Assembly (NCBI GenBank): GCA_905221605.1
Contig: CAJNDS010000237.1
Span: forward strand, 75,001 to 139,000
Length of the DNA stretch: 64,000 nucleotides
From: Symbiodinium natans
Lineage: Eukaryota > Sar > Dinophyceae > Suessiales > Symbiodiniaceae
Direction of reading: 5' to 3'
Below, piece by piece: positions 51,816 through 60,969 of the stretch. Both the position numbers and the translations under genes were made by a program. The first letter of the stretch is position 1. Each line of letters opens with the position of its first letter. The notes beneath the pieces are model-generated. The model was given only the letters and a program-made list of their open reading frames with translations. It did not search any database and was not told the DNA's origin.

Positions 51816-51959
51816 GTACTTCAGTACTTCAGTGAATCCCCAGTCAGTAGGTCAACCCCGTTAGGTCCATCCCGGATTATTTTCACGTGTAGTCGTAGCC
51901 CCACGGACCCGCCCAGGCCAGTGCGCCGGCTCCTCTCCTCGATGACCGGGCCAAGGACC

Positions 51960-52310
51960 GAGGGTTTAGGGTTTTGGGTTTAGGGCTTAGGGTTTTAGGG
52001 TTTGAAGTTTAGGGTTTAAAGTTTAGTGTTTAGGGTTTAGGGTTTGAAGTTTAGGGCTTAAAGTTTAGTGTTTAGGGTTTAGTAAGGGTTTAGGGTCAGG
52101 GTTCAGGGTTCGGGGCTCAGGGTTCAGGGTCAAGGGTTATTTAAGGCTCTAGGGTTAGTCAGGTTTAGGGTTTGGGGTTTGGGGTTTAGGGTTCAGGCTT
52201 GGGGTTTGGAGTTTAAACTTATTTAGGGTAATTTAGGGATTAGGGTTTGAAGTTAGTGTTTCGGGTTTAAAGTTTAGGGTGTAGTATAGGGTTTAGGGTT
52301 TAGGGTTTAT
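51960..52310 (-). repeat. Last TTTAGGG-type array
   Basis: Impure TTTAGGG with TTTGAAG and TTTAAAG variants. No telomere-like array occurs to the right of this point. Confidence 0.85.
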
Positions 52311-52510
52311 TTGAGAAGCAGAAGTTGAGCCATCTGGTTATTTGCACCGATAGCCCAAAACCCTAAACCCTCATTTAAAGCCTTAGCCTTAAACCCTATA
52401 CCCGAGCCCAGTCAACATAAATTATGTCATGAGTTCCAAGGCCCACTTGGCTCCCAGGTCCTTCTGGAGTAGCCTTTTCACAAAGTTTCACACCTGGCCC
52501 TTCCGTGACC

Positions 52511-52566
52511 ATGGTAAAGGACTCCGGGAAGCCCAAGAAAGGTGCTCACTCCGAGTACTGGCGGCG
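52511..52566 (+). CDS. Probable first exon of the Ala/Pro-rich protein gene
   Basis: ATG in TGACCATGGTAAAG, then MVKDSGKPKKGAHSEYWRR. It is a hydrophilic lysine-rich start that would join naturally to EDEANRQWYLRFG at 52758. The donor may be GTCCGT at 52568 or later; a 20-nt segment before 52695 could be another exon. Start and donor are inferred. Confidence 0.5.
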
Positions 52567-52757
52567 GGTCCGTCTTTTGGGAGTCGCTGGGATTGTATAT
52601 TAGCACTATTCTGACCGAGGTGTTCAAACTATGTTGACTTGTGCTTCTTTCTCTGAGACTTTTTGAAAAATCAGCGGCAAGGACGTCTCCTCAGGTAAAA
52701 TCCATTGCGAAATGTTATGTTATTTAGTTAGTCGAGCATTCATGATCCGTGCCTTAG

Positions 52758-53066
52758 GAGGATGAGGCGAACCGCCAATGGTATTTGCGCTTTGGGTCCG
52801 TCCAGGAGAAGGCCAGCGCAAAGGCCGCAGCGCCCGTCCGGCCACCAAAGGCCGCTGCTAAGCCGGTCCAGCCCCCGCAGTATCATCCACCACCAGGGGT
52901 CCCTCCGACCCCCTTTGGGTCCAACACCCGGCCACCAAAAGCCTCTGCCCAGCCCTTCCAGCCCCCGCAGTATCCAGCAGCAGCGGCCCCTCCCCCCGAG
53001 CAGCCGGCCGCGGCCCCTCCCGTCCCACCCATCCAGATCATAGCCCCTCCCCCGCAGACCATCCAG
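52758..53066 (+). CDS. Ala/Pro-rich protein, exon 2
   Basis: CCGTGCCTTAG acceptor, then 103 codons in phase 0 ending at CAG|GTCAGT. EDEANRQWYLRFGSVQEKAS is followed by low-complexity Pro/Ala/Gln sequence with two related blocks around VQPPQYHPPPG and FQPPQYPAAAA. Contains four GGYCCNTC octamers. Confidence 0.7.
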
Positions 53067-53266
53067 GTCAGTCACACGGAGCTTTAGCCAAATGATGTAC
53101 TAACATAACATTTGCCTGGTAGAACAATTATTAGGTCCGATTGTTGTTTTCTGAGAAAGCCACAAACACCAAGGACACAAGCTTGATCCTGGGCATGGCC
53201 TCTCAGTTCATGTGCCTGTGAAAACGTTAGCATTGTAGCCTTTTTTAGTAGTAGCCTAGTAGATCA

Positions 53267-53497
53267 GTCAAGAGACTGCCATGTAAAACTAATAATAATG
53301 TGGGAAGCAATGAATTCTGCAGACGAAGGACGGACGCTGCCAAAAACATGCGAACTGCGGAGGAACGCAGAGCGGAGGAGGCACGGCGGTCCCTCAGCAA
53401 CAACGCCAAGGAGGCCCAGCTCGCGGCGCAGGAGGAGATCGTCAAGGCCCGTCTCAAGGCTGCGGACATCATTGCTGAGGCCATGAGGCAGGCCCAG
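53267..53497 (+). CDS. Ala/Pro-rich protein, coiled-coil exon
   Basis: Opens in phase 0 after AGTAGATCAG. The main part is a charged helix: RRTDAAKNMRTAEERRAEEA, RRSLSNNAKEAQLAAQEEIV, KARLKAADIIAEAMRQAQ. If read on, it would stop at TGA 53504. A GC donor at 53498 (CAG|GCCACT) instead joins it in phase 0 to 53668, whose acceptor has the same CAG|GC context. Confidence 0.7.
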
Positions 53498-53667
53498 GCC
53501 ACTTGAGCTGGAGACGTTAATTATGTCTTTTATTATGGTTTAGTTTTTAAAATTTTAGGGGGGTGACTTGGCAACTACTTACTTGGGGGCTGGCTGAGAA
53601 TAAGTGTGTTAATAAAATCCAATGCATAGGCTTAAGAGCCGGTTCTTTTGAAATTTTGCCTGCCCAG

Positions 53668-53976
53668 GCACTGACCGGTTCTTCCGCAGCCAAGTCAGCC
53701 GGTCCTCCTGCCAAGGACCCTCCGCCAGCCAAAGCAGCTGCTCCCAGCCCCGCCAAGAGCAATCCCAAGGCCAAGCCCGCCCCTCCCAGTCCCAGTTCTT
53801 CGGACTCTTCTGCAAGCGGTTCCTCAGCAGCGAAGACGAGAAACGCCAGGCTCCGGAAGAAACTGAAGAAGGCAGCCAAGAAGGCGAAGAAGGAGGCGGA
53901 GAGCCGGAAAAGGGGGGGTGGTGGTGGTGGAGGATCAGAAGGCCCATCCAACAAGGGCAAGCGCAGCCGGGCTTGA
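53668..53976 (+). CDS. Ala/Pro-rich protein, basic C-terminal exon
   Basis: TTTGCCTGCCCAG acceptor, then ALTGSSAAKSAGPPAKDPPP, Ser-rich middle, and a strongly basic end (RKKLKKAAKKAKKEAESRKR, poly-Gly, NKGKRSRA) to TGA. A Lys/Ala tail of this type suggests nucleic-acid binding or nuclear location, but the function is unknown. Confidence 0.75.
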   Translation, partial: ALTGSSAAKSAGPPAKDPPPAKAAAPSPAKSNPKAKPAPPSPSSSDSSASGSSAAKTRNARLRKKLKKAAKKAKKEAESRKRGGGGGGGSEGPSNKGKRSRA

Positions 53977-54560
53977 AGCATGGGGTCAAGTAGGTCCTTC
54001 GATACTGAGTATTCATTTAATAATAATAAGTCTAAAACAAGTAGAATAAAATTCCGGCTTGGCTCTTCCGCGAAAGCCCTCGCTTCGAAGCCTGGTTGCT
54101 GGCGCTTCCTTTTTAGGGCCTTTCACCAGCCTCGCGGAGCCTCGTGACGCCTGAGAAAAAGCTTCCACATGCCCGAAGCCAAGGCTATTTAATTTAACAT
54201 GATGCCATGAGCCCTAAGTAACACCTAAATAACCCTAAACAAACACTGCCAAAAGCCCCGAAGCCTAGCCCTAAGGCCCACTAAATAAACCCGAAACCCT
54301 CCCCTAAGGAACTACGACTGCAGTGTTCAGGGAGTTCTGGGATGATTCATTCACATTACATTGTCCTCTCCAAACGTCACTCTTGTTCTTGGTCATTGGT
54401 TTGTCTTGTGGGATCTCAAACTACTACCTGGCCCCGCGAGGATGGCGATTTGGGCGGCTCTTCCGGGTGCAAGGCTAAGCTTCCCAGTGAGTGAATGCGA
54501 CATGCCAGACAAGTCCAGCAGGATTCATGCGACCTAACTAACTTGACTCGTGAGTCCTTC
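53977..54560. other. Intergenic DNA
   Basis: 3' UTR of the preceding gene (with one GGTCCTTC at 53993) and AT-richer DNA with CCCTAAG-like remnants. No convincing coding frame. Confidence 0.5.
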
Positions 54561-54565
54561 CCGCA

Positions 54566-54626
54566 GGTCCCTCCAGCCGATGGCCCCGCTTTCTACAGCT
54601 GCTTCCACGGAGGCTCTCTCAGTGCT
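54566..54626 (+). CDS. Candidate exon
   Basis: GTCCTTCCCGCAG acceptor, VPPADGPAFYSCFHGGSLSA. The acceptor AG and exon start form GGTCCCTC. Confidence 0.4.
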
Positions 54627-54756
54627 TGAGTCAGTAGCTACAGGTTCCTCTCGTGGGCGTTTGCAGTCGTAGGTCTGACAGAGTTTCCAAGTGTCAAGTT
54701 CAAGTGCTGAGCACGGACTTTTGTGAATCTGCAGCATTTTCCGAGGGCAGGAGCTT

Positions 54757-55101
54757 GCGTGGAACATTCGTGTAGGATATTATATTCAAGGATTTGGTGG
54801 GTCCATTGTCCATCAGTGCATGACTTGTCACTACTGGTCCTCGCGACACTGCCTTTGCTTCAATGGCGGTCCCTCAGTCTACTTTGGTGGAGATCACAAG
54901 TTTCGGAGACAACCCAGACACGGCGACGGCCCCTCCAGTGACTCCAGCGGCCCCTCCTACAGAAGCGACCGGAGCCACTTGATTGCGTGGCCGTGGTTTG
55001 CTGTCACTGTTCGGTTTCTGTTCCGGTGCTCCGGTCCTGTTCGAACTATACTAAGGCTGCCAGCACCACTACGGCTCCTCCTGCTGGGAACGCCTTTGTG
55101 A
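54757..55101 (+). CDS. Candidate Cys/His-rich segment
   Basis: Open frame includes HQCMTCHYWSSRHCLCFNGG then PSVYFGGDHKFRRQPRHGDG and PSSDSSGPSYRSDRSH. CxxCH and CxC spacing could bind zinc. Ends are not resolved; three octamers lie inside. Confidence 0.45.
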   Translation, partial: AWNIRVGYYIQGFGGSIVHQCMTCHYWSSRHCLCFNGGPSVYFGGDHKFRRQPRHGDGPSSDSSGPSYRSDRSHLIAWPWFAVTVRFLFRCSGPVRTILRLPAPLRLLLLGTPL

Positions 55102-55199
55102 ACTGGCCCCCGGACGAGCCTGGTGCCAAAGGCAGGGCAGGCATTTTGTTTTGCCGTCACGGCACATTCATCACTCCTGTTTGTGCACCTCTCCGTCCC

Positions 55200-55262
55200 T
55201 GCAGAACGTCGGGCTCATCTCACGGAAGCGGAGGAAGCGGCCCTTCGGTTGCAGAAGCGAAG
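55200..55262 (+). CDS. Candidate helical exon
   Basis: CCGTCCCTGCAG acceptor, then RRAHLTEAEEAALRLQKR, just before the AGT microsatellite. Confidence 0.45.
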
Positions 55263-55281
55263 TGGTAGTGGTAGTGGTAGT

Positions 55282-55324
<43 letters not shown>

Positions 55325-55325
55325 C

Positions 55326-55360
<35 letters not shown>

Positions 55361-55490
55361 CAGTAGTAGTAGTAGTAGTAGTAGTAGCAGTAGTGGTAGT
55401 GGTGTAGTGGTACTGTGCTAGGGGTAGTGGTAGTGGTAGTGGTAGTGGTAGTGGTAGTAGTGGTAGTGGTAGTGGTAGTGGTACTGTTAG
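55262..55490 (+). repeat. (AGT)n / (GGTAGT)n microsatellite
   Basis: About 200 bp of AGT and GGTAGT, probably within an intron. Same motif family as 9175-9249. Confidence 0.9.
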
Positions 55491-55525
55491 TGCTCTAAAA
55501 TACTGTTTGTGCTTGATTCTGCACA

Positions 55526-55696
55526 GGCCCTTCCTCAGACATGAACCGAGGCCCGTCTATGCATTCGGCAGAAGTATCCGGAGGTGTACTGGGCCCTTCT
55601 GAAGTTAAACTGCGACTTCGAGGCCATGGTCGTGTCCTGTCTGCAGGATTTATAATTTTCATGGCTTCCGAGGTGTCAGTGCGACATGGCATTTAA
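55526..55696 (+). CDS. Candidate exon
   Basis: GATTCTGCACAG acceptor, PSSDMNRGPSMHSAEVSGGV then LGPSEVKLRLRGHGRVLSAG, closing at TAA 55694. Three GGYCCNTC octamers within 75 bp. Confidence 0.45.
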   Translation, partial: GPSSDMNRGPSMHSAEVSGGVLGPSEVKLRLRGHGRVLSAGFIIFMASEVSVRHGI

Positions 55697-55730
55697 TCAG
55701 TTTGGACGATTGTCAATTGTGAATCTACGA

Positions 55731-56047
55731 AGGATCTGTACAACCTCTTGGAGTACTCTGACAAGGGTCACTCCACGGGTCGGTCCTTCGTGAACAGGAT
55801 GGTCCGTTTCTTGACAAGCAATGATACCTTCTAAGACGATCCCAAAAACATCGCAGCCTGTGACTCAGTCAGTGCCTGGCCCTTCAACTTAGGTCAGATC
55901 TTGGCAAAGTCCGGGAAGGCAGAGTGCCGGCACGAAAACATGAGAATATGGAAGTACCCCGAGAACGTCGTGACGGTCCATTGCAGGAAAAGCTTGGAGG
56001 CCCTTCGCATCTCAGCTGCAATTCCATTGGCAATGCAGCAGATTTCT
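55731..56047 (+). CDS. Long coding segment with an in-frame TAA
   Basis: After TGAATCTACGAAG one frame reads DLYNLLEYSDKGHSTGRSFV, NRMVRFLTSNDTF, TAA (55832-55834), then continues DDPKNIAACDSVSAWPFNLG, QILAKSGKAECRHENMRIWK, YPENVVTVHCRKSLEALRIS. Both halves look like one protein. Options are a nonsense mutation, recoding, or a sequencing error. The downstream boundary is unresolved. Confidence 0.6.
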
Positions 56048-56091
56048 TTACTTACCTCCATGGTCCATGTAAAGTTTTGCTTGCAACTCAG

Positions 56092-57048
56092 AAGAAGACG
56101 TGTTGAAGTGGTGGGAGGAGGACCCGGAGGAGGAGGCCCGTCCTAAATGGTGGGACAAGCAGAAAAGGCCCGGCTCCTCCAAAGACGGTGACAAGCCCGG
56201 TTCCTCCAAAGACGGTGGTGCATCCAAAGACAAGATGCAGAGTGCCGGTTGGGCCTATGTGCCACCACCTCCCCCCGAGCCGGCCCCTCCACCAACCGCA
56301 GACCCTTGGGACCCCGCAGACGTTGGCGCAGGTGCTTCTTCTTCTGTCCCCACCGCAGACCCTGGCCCAGGCTCGTCTGTCCCCACCACTGTCCCTGCCC
56401 CAGGTTCTTCTGCTTGCGGAGCCACGGTACTTCAAGGGATCCCAGCGTCCATGATGCCCGACGGCCCTTCTTTGCCCACCCCAGCCATGAAGGCCCAGGC
56501 TGACGCCCAGGCCCAGGCCCAGGCCCAGGCCCAGGCCCATCCCCAGCCCAAGGCCCGTCCCCAGACCCAGGCCCAGCCCCAGGCCCAGCCCCAGCCCCAG
56601 GCCCAGACCCAGGCAGGCTTCGTTGCAGACCTGGCTGACATGCGGGAGAAGGCGGCCCATCGCCGGGGCCAGTTGCTGCAGCCCCAAACTGAGCCGTTTT
56701 TGGTCGCGGAGACACAGGTCGGCCCTTCCACTGCGGAAGCCACAGCACCATCGACACAGGGCCCTTCCCTTGAGCCAGCCACAGCACCAGCACCAGCCAC
56801 GGGCCCTTGCCACGTTGAGGTAAAGGCCCCTCCACCACAACCGCCCCAGACTGAGGCTCCATCAACTGAGGCTGCGGCAGCTGCCACGACTGCGGCTGCT
56901 CCGACAACGGCGGCCCCTCCGACAGTGACCTCTGACCCCACGGCCGTTGCGCAGCAGACCCCTCAGGAGGAGGTCCCTCAAGACGGAGATTGGAACAGTG
57001 GAGGATGGTCCTGGTGGCAGGGCTGGTCGTGGCAGCAGGATGCTCAGT
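56092..57048 (+). CDS. Low-complexity Pro/Gln/Ala protein, large exon
   Basis: TTGCTTGCAACTCAG acceptor, EDVLKWWEEDPEEEARPKWW then DKQKRPGSSKDG repeats, a Pro-rich part, an AQAQAQ/PQPQ run (from CCCAGG hexamers, 56490-56615), a Thr/Ala/Pro tail and a Trp-rich end (NSGGWSWWQGWSWQQDAQ). Donor T|GTGCTG at 57049. Eleven GGYCCNTC octamers occur here in two different codon phases. Disordered protein of unknown function; Trp-rich ends can mediate binding. Confidence 0.7.
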
Positions 57049-57134
57049 GTGCTGCCTCGTTTAAACACAGATGTTCGTTAGAGTGGTCTTGTGAGAGTCG
57101 AGACTGGAGTGCTGGTTTGTTCTTGCATTCTCAG

Positions 57135-57268
57135 GTGAAGGTCCTTCTGAGACAACGAGCCCTGTTTTAGCCAACGGCATCGTCTTCGAGCTCGCCGGGT
57201 TCGTCGGAAGTGATCAGGCTGTCAATGAGTTTTGGTTCCTGGCCAGCCACAACAACGTGGCAACATAA
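57135..57268 (+). CDS. C-terminal exon of the low-complexity gene
   Basis: GTTCTTGCATTCTCAG acceptor with pyrimidine tract; joins in phase 1 to the preceding exon. EGPSETTSPVLANGIVFELA then GFVGSDQAVNEFWFLASHNN and VAT to TAA at 57266. Confidence 0.65.
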
Positions 57269-57599
57269 GAGCCTGAGGCCCTTCTTAGCTGCACAGCTCG
57301 CAGGCCTCTCCTTCAACAAGTGAAAAAAAGGAGTGCTGCGCCTGAGTGCTTGGGTTTTTTAACGATTCACGTCCACGATTGGATGCAGTGTCCGTCCTTT
57401 CCCCTGTCTGTCAGGCTGCCCGGCTGCTGCAGCGGCTCTTCCCGCAGACTTCCCAGTGTGTCGGAGAGTCAAGTTAGTCATTACTCCATTCCTCATGTCA
57501 AGGACAGTCTGCAAAAAATGTTGCAGACGGTGTCGTGTTGGAATTCTCCCGGCCCAGGTTCTTCACGCAGCAGGAGTCGACGAAGCAGACAGCCACTGA

Positions 57600-57718
57600 G
57601 TGAGGTCATGATGCCACGGAGTGGTGGCGCCAGAAGTGACGGAGGTTGTTGCCACGACCCGCGGCAACCACCTCCAGCACTTCTGACGCTCCCACTCGGT
57701 GGTATCATCACCCACAAT
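57600..57718. repeat. Long imperfect hairpin
   Basis: Arms 57602-57655 and 57665-57716 pair with scattered mismatches (CCAGAAGTGACGGAGGTTGT against ACCACCTCCAGCACTTCTG; GGTCATGATGCCACGGAGTG against CACTCGGTGGTATCATCACC). Could be a small-RNA precursor, fold-back element or structured mRNA part. Confidence 0.65.
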
Positions 57719-57959
57719 GCGAGGCAGGCGACACTTTCTTTCAGTCCGTGACAAAGCACGTTCTTCTCGACTCATGGACAGTCCATTAGAAAGTCGAGTT
57801 AGTAGGTCGAACCTGAAAGATAATTGCCAGGAGAAGCGCCGTGATGGTGCATGGCCCTGGACTGAAGCACGGCCCTCGTGAAGGCATGTGTCAGTAGGGT
57901 ATTCCACAGCTGTAAGGCTTCTCAGTAGGATCCATGAAACTAAACATTTGAGTATGAAT

Positions 57960-58680
57960 TATAGCGCATCGTATGCAACGGATGCATGACCTCAACGTTC
58001 AGGTCCCTCTACCGGACATGCGCCGCCACGGCGCTTTGCACAAGATGCGCCGGCACGGCGCTTGGTCCTTGTGTGGTCTTATGCTTGTTTTTTACTAATA
58101 CAATGAAAATTAAACATGTCCTTTAAAAAAATACGCTATCTAATGTATTGCCATTTTAAACAGCATCGGGGGGAATGCGGCGTCACGGCGCTGAGGGCCC
58201 CATGAGCCTGCTGAATATTGCTATTCCTGTTTTTTAAATCATTAAACGGTATAGATAGAGTGGCACTCCTTGACGTTTTCATCCAGGTAGTATATTTTGA
58301 ATTAGAATACATCATATACAACGGATGCATGACCTCAACGTTCAGGTCCCTCTACTGCACATGCGCCGCCACGGCGCTTTGAACAAGATGCACCGGCACG
58401 GCGCTTGGTCCTTACAGGTTGATCGTCTTCTTGTTTTTCTACTAATAAAACCAAGACTAAACATGTTTGTCTTGTAAATACATTGTTTTGCCATTTGTAT
58501 AAGGCATTAAATATGCCGTGGCACTGTGCAGATCCCTTTACCCCGTGAGCCTGCTGATTGCTATTCCTGTTTTAACCAGACAAAGTTCTAAATTGAGATT
58601 TCGAAATAGAGTGGGTTACCCTTTGCGTCTTGCGCCGTCACGGTGCAATGCCGGCCATGCGCCGTCGCGGCGCATTGCAA
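57960..58680 (+). repeat. Tandem duplication of about 345 bp
   Basis: 57966-58120 (ACGGATGCATGACCTCAACG ... TTAAACATGT) recurs at 58306-58470, and 58200-58290 (GAGCCTGCTGA...GCTATTCCTGTTTT) recurs at about 58545-58600. The copies have diverged by roughly a tenth, with indels. Confidence 0.8.
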
Positions 58681-58847
58681 TTCATTCGTTTTAGTACCGG
58701 TGTCTCTCTATGAACATTCTTACTTGACAGAAATTGTTTGATTCATTCTGTTTGTTACAAAATATATACCAGTTAATTAATTGCATTGAAGAGTCACAAA
58801 GCCTCTTTGAATGAGGTTGTTCTTGGACTCATGCGCTGTCACGGCGC
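58020..58847. repeat. GCGCCGNCACGGCGC palindrome family
   Basis: Eight copies of a 15-mer with 6-bp arms and a 3-nt loop: 58020, 58047, 58177, 58363, 58390, 58632, 58659 and 58833. Several carry compensating or single arm changes. They lie in otherwise AT-rich, non-coding DNA. Confidence 0.85.
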
Positions 58848-58849
58848 AT

Positions 58850-59170
58850 GTTCTCTGATGCGGCGGCCCGGTGCTTGGTGGGTATGGTGCATAAGTGTAG
58901 ATAGAGCAATCGTTCCAGACAGCTTACGTGCAGGTTTGCATTCTTGGAAGTCAAAGTGCTTGCTTTGATGGCTTGCGAGTCACGTCGTTCAGCTTAAGAA
59001 ACTCAGGTTCTTCCACCCAGCCTCTGCCTCAGCAATCGAGCTGGATCCTCAGTCGAGAGACGGACCTTCCAGGAATACAGGAAAACATTGACTCATGCGC
59101 ATGAATCACAGTGATGTTTGATGATGAGCCCAAGTGCTCAAAGAGAACCTCCGCCCTTCGGGCTTTGATT
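58850..59170. other. Upstream region of the methyltransferase gene
   Basis: No clear frame. TTTGATTTGTAG at 59164-59175 is an AG shortly before the first ATG and could be the spliced-leader acceptor. Confidence 0.4.
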
Positions 59171-59181
59171 TGTAGTGGTTG

Positions 59182-59683
59182 ATGGAGGACGCTCCGGCAA
59201 TGAAGCCCTTCCTCGGTTGGGCGGAGGTGGTATTGAGCAGCGTGAGCAAGGACTTTCCGGACTGGCAGCGGTCCTTCCTGGGTCACAGATCCACGTACTT
59301 TACGTGTTGCTCTGGTTTGGGCACTGCCGAAATCGCTTGCAAGCAGATTCGTGAAGCATCGGCAAAGGTCTTTCCGAAGCCCGTGCGGCTCATCTGTCGT
59401 TATGCAATGGATCCGGACCCCGATTGCCAAAGGGCTTTGCTTTTGCAGGACACGGGGCATCTTTGGTCCTCCATTTATGACTTCTTCCCAGAAAGCAAGA
59501 AGCAGAAGACAGGAGGTAATGCGGAAAGCAAGGTCCGTCACTTCTGCGACAGCTTCGACGCACGTAACGGCTCATCTTGCGAACGCCATGCTGGTTGCCG
59601 GTGTGTTCCTAAACGCACCCATGGCAGCATCTGTGGCAGTCCCTGCCAGCCATGGTCCCGCATGGGAGCCAAGCGAGGCCAGG
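59182..59683 (+). CDS. Cytosine-5 DNA methyltransferase, exon 1 (motifs I and IV)
   Basis: Starts MEDAPAMKPFLGWAEVVLSS; an in-frame TAG nine bases upstream makes ATG 59182 the likely start. Motif I is YFTCCSGLGTAEIA (SAM binding). Motif IV is GSPCQPWSRMG with the catalytic Cys at about residue 155 (TGC 59644). The frame would stop at TGA 59689, so it is spliced at 59684. The donor fitting the protein is GA (CAGG|GAGCAT), a class known in dinoflagellates; the join gives RGQGIDDPRTNVLFGW, a normal DNMT stretch. Confidence 0.9.
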
Positions 59684-59759
59684 GAGCATGACTTTGAGTC
59701 AGATATCATAAGATGTTGATATCAAGTCAATAGTTACATCCACCGCCGGCCCCCTGCAG

Positions 59760-59886
59760 GAATCGATGATCCCAGAACCAACGTCCTCTTTGGCTGGCTT
59801 GCAATGGTCAAGCAGCACCGGCTCTTCTGGGCCCTGCATGAGAATGTATGGGGATTTCCGAGTTTCGACTTGAATATTCAAGGTGG
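59760..59886 (+). CDS. Cytosine-5 DNA methyltransferase, exon 2 (motif VI)
   Basis: GCCCCCTGCAG acceptor. IDDPRTNVLFGWLAMVKQHR then LFWALHENVWGFPSFDLNIQ. HENVWGFP is motif VI (ENV), which contacts the target cytosine. Exon ends near GG|GTTGCC, the donor that keeps the frame into exon 3. Intron 1 is 76 nt and intron 2 about 66 nt. Confidence 0.88.
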
Positions 59887-59952
59887 GTTGCCGTGTATAG
59901 GTCCAAGTTGTCACAAGTACTACTAGAGCCTTCGCTGGAAGCCCTGGCCCAG

Positions 59953-60320
59953 GATGGAGATGCTCGATGCAGCGTTGCCGGAGTTTCAGGTTTTTCACTT
60001 GAAAGGGAGCCCTGCTGACTGGGGTCACATTGGAATGGCCCGCCCACGTGTGTGGTCCATCGTGTACCATCGGGAGAAGGTAGAGGTGCTCTTCAATCCA
60101 GGCGAGGTCTATCAGATCCTCTGCTGCACCCTACGCAAAGGCTTGGGGAGCCTTCCTGCGTCCATCTTCTGGCAGCACACGCCGCCTGCTGACGTGGTCG
60201 CGATGGAGAACAGTATCAGGGAGCAGCGGCAGCTGGCAGCCCTGAGCTCTGGCCCATCAGATGACTGGTCCTACCTGCTGACAGAGAGCCAGCAGAGGCA
60301 CAGCAAGCGTGTGAGTCCAG
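59953..60320 (+). CDS. Cytosine-5 DNA methyltransferase, exon 3 (motif VIII and target region)
   Basis: After CCTGGCCCAG, MEMLDAALPEFQVFHLKGSP then ADWGHIGMARPRVWSIVYHR. The ARPRVWSIVY string is motif VIII. The following 85 residues (PPADVVAMENSIREQRQLAA...) form a short target-recognition part. Donor is GTGAGT at 60311 or GTAAGG at 60321. Confidence 0.85.
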
Positions 60321-60392
60321 GTAAGGTCTGCAGCTTTTTTTAAATAGGTTTTCTGAGTGCAGCTCTCGTGGGACAATGTCTGTGAATGGCAG

Positions 60393-60783
60393 GCACTTGA
60401 GTGGTTATGAAGCGAAGTGGAGACAGCTTCATGGTGGTCCTTCTGATCTCGACGACGGCTGTGTCTTCGACCTGAGCCAGAATCCTGAGCACTGCTGTCT
60501 TTGGACGTCACGACACGGGTCCCTCCCGACCTTCCGGCGCAATAGTAAGCTATGGGTTCCGTGTTTGAAACGATTCCTCTTGCCGCGTGAGGCGGCCCTT
60601 CTCATGGGCTTCAGCGGCCCATCTTTGCAGCACGTGCATCAAAACAATGTCGGGAATGCGATGAGCTTGCAGACGGTGGGTCTGATGATTCTGGCTGCTC
60701 TTTTAAGTGCGGCCCCTCTCCCCAGGGCAGCTCCAGGCCCGGAAGTGCCTGGAGCTGCCCACGTGACTGCGGTGAAGAATTAA
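60393..60783 (+). CDS. Cytosine-5 DNA methyltransferase, exon 4 (motifs IX and X)
   Basis: The acceptor lies between 60363 and 60417 (several AGs). CVFDLSQNPEHCC, then LKRFLLPREAALLMGFSGPS (motif IX) and HQNNVGNAMSLQTVGLMILA (motif X, VGNAM) and a Pro/Ala tail to TAA. The whole protein is about 460 residues, catalytic domain only, without BAH, PWWP, CXXC or chromo parts. It acts on DNA in the nucleus; CG preference is known for dinoflagellate relatives but cannot be read from this sequence. Confidence 0.88.
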
Positions 60784-60969
60784 AAAGAAACTGCTTCGTT
60801 TTCTGTCGTGCACAAGTCATGGTCAGTCATTGACACAAGAGAAACTTTGAAACGTGCCTTGCTCGACTTTTACTTTGCTCCGCCCAGGTGGTCAGTCCAT
60901 CAAGCGCCTCACTTCGGGCTGCTCCACGGCATTGCCATGGATTTGTTTACTTGGCGGTTTCCCGCTTCA

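Noticed and set aside
56088-56941. Long - strand frames opposite the low-complexity exon
   Set aside because: They mirror Pro/Gln/Ala codons on the + strand (GLGLGLG, WAWAWA) and conflict with the good splice sites and stop of the + gene.
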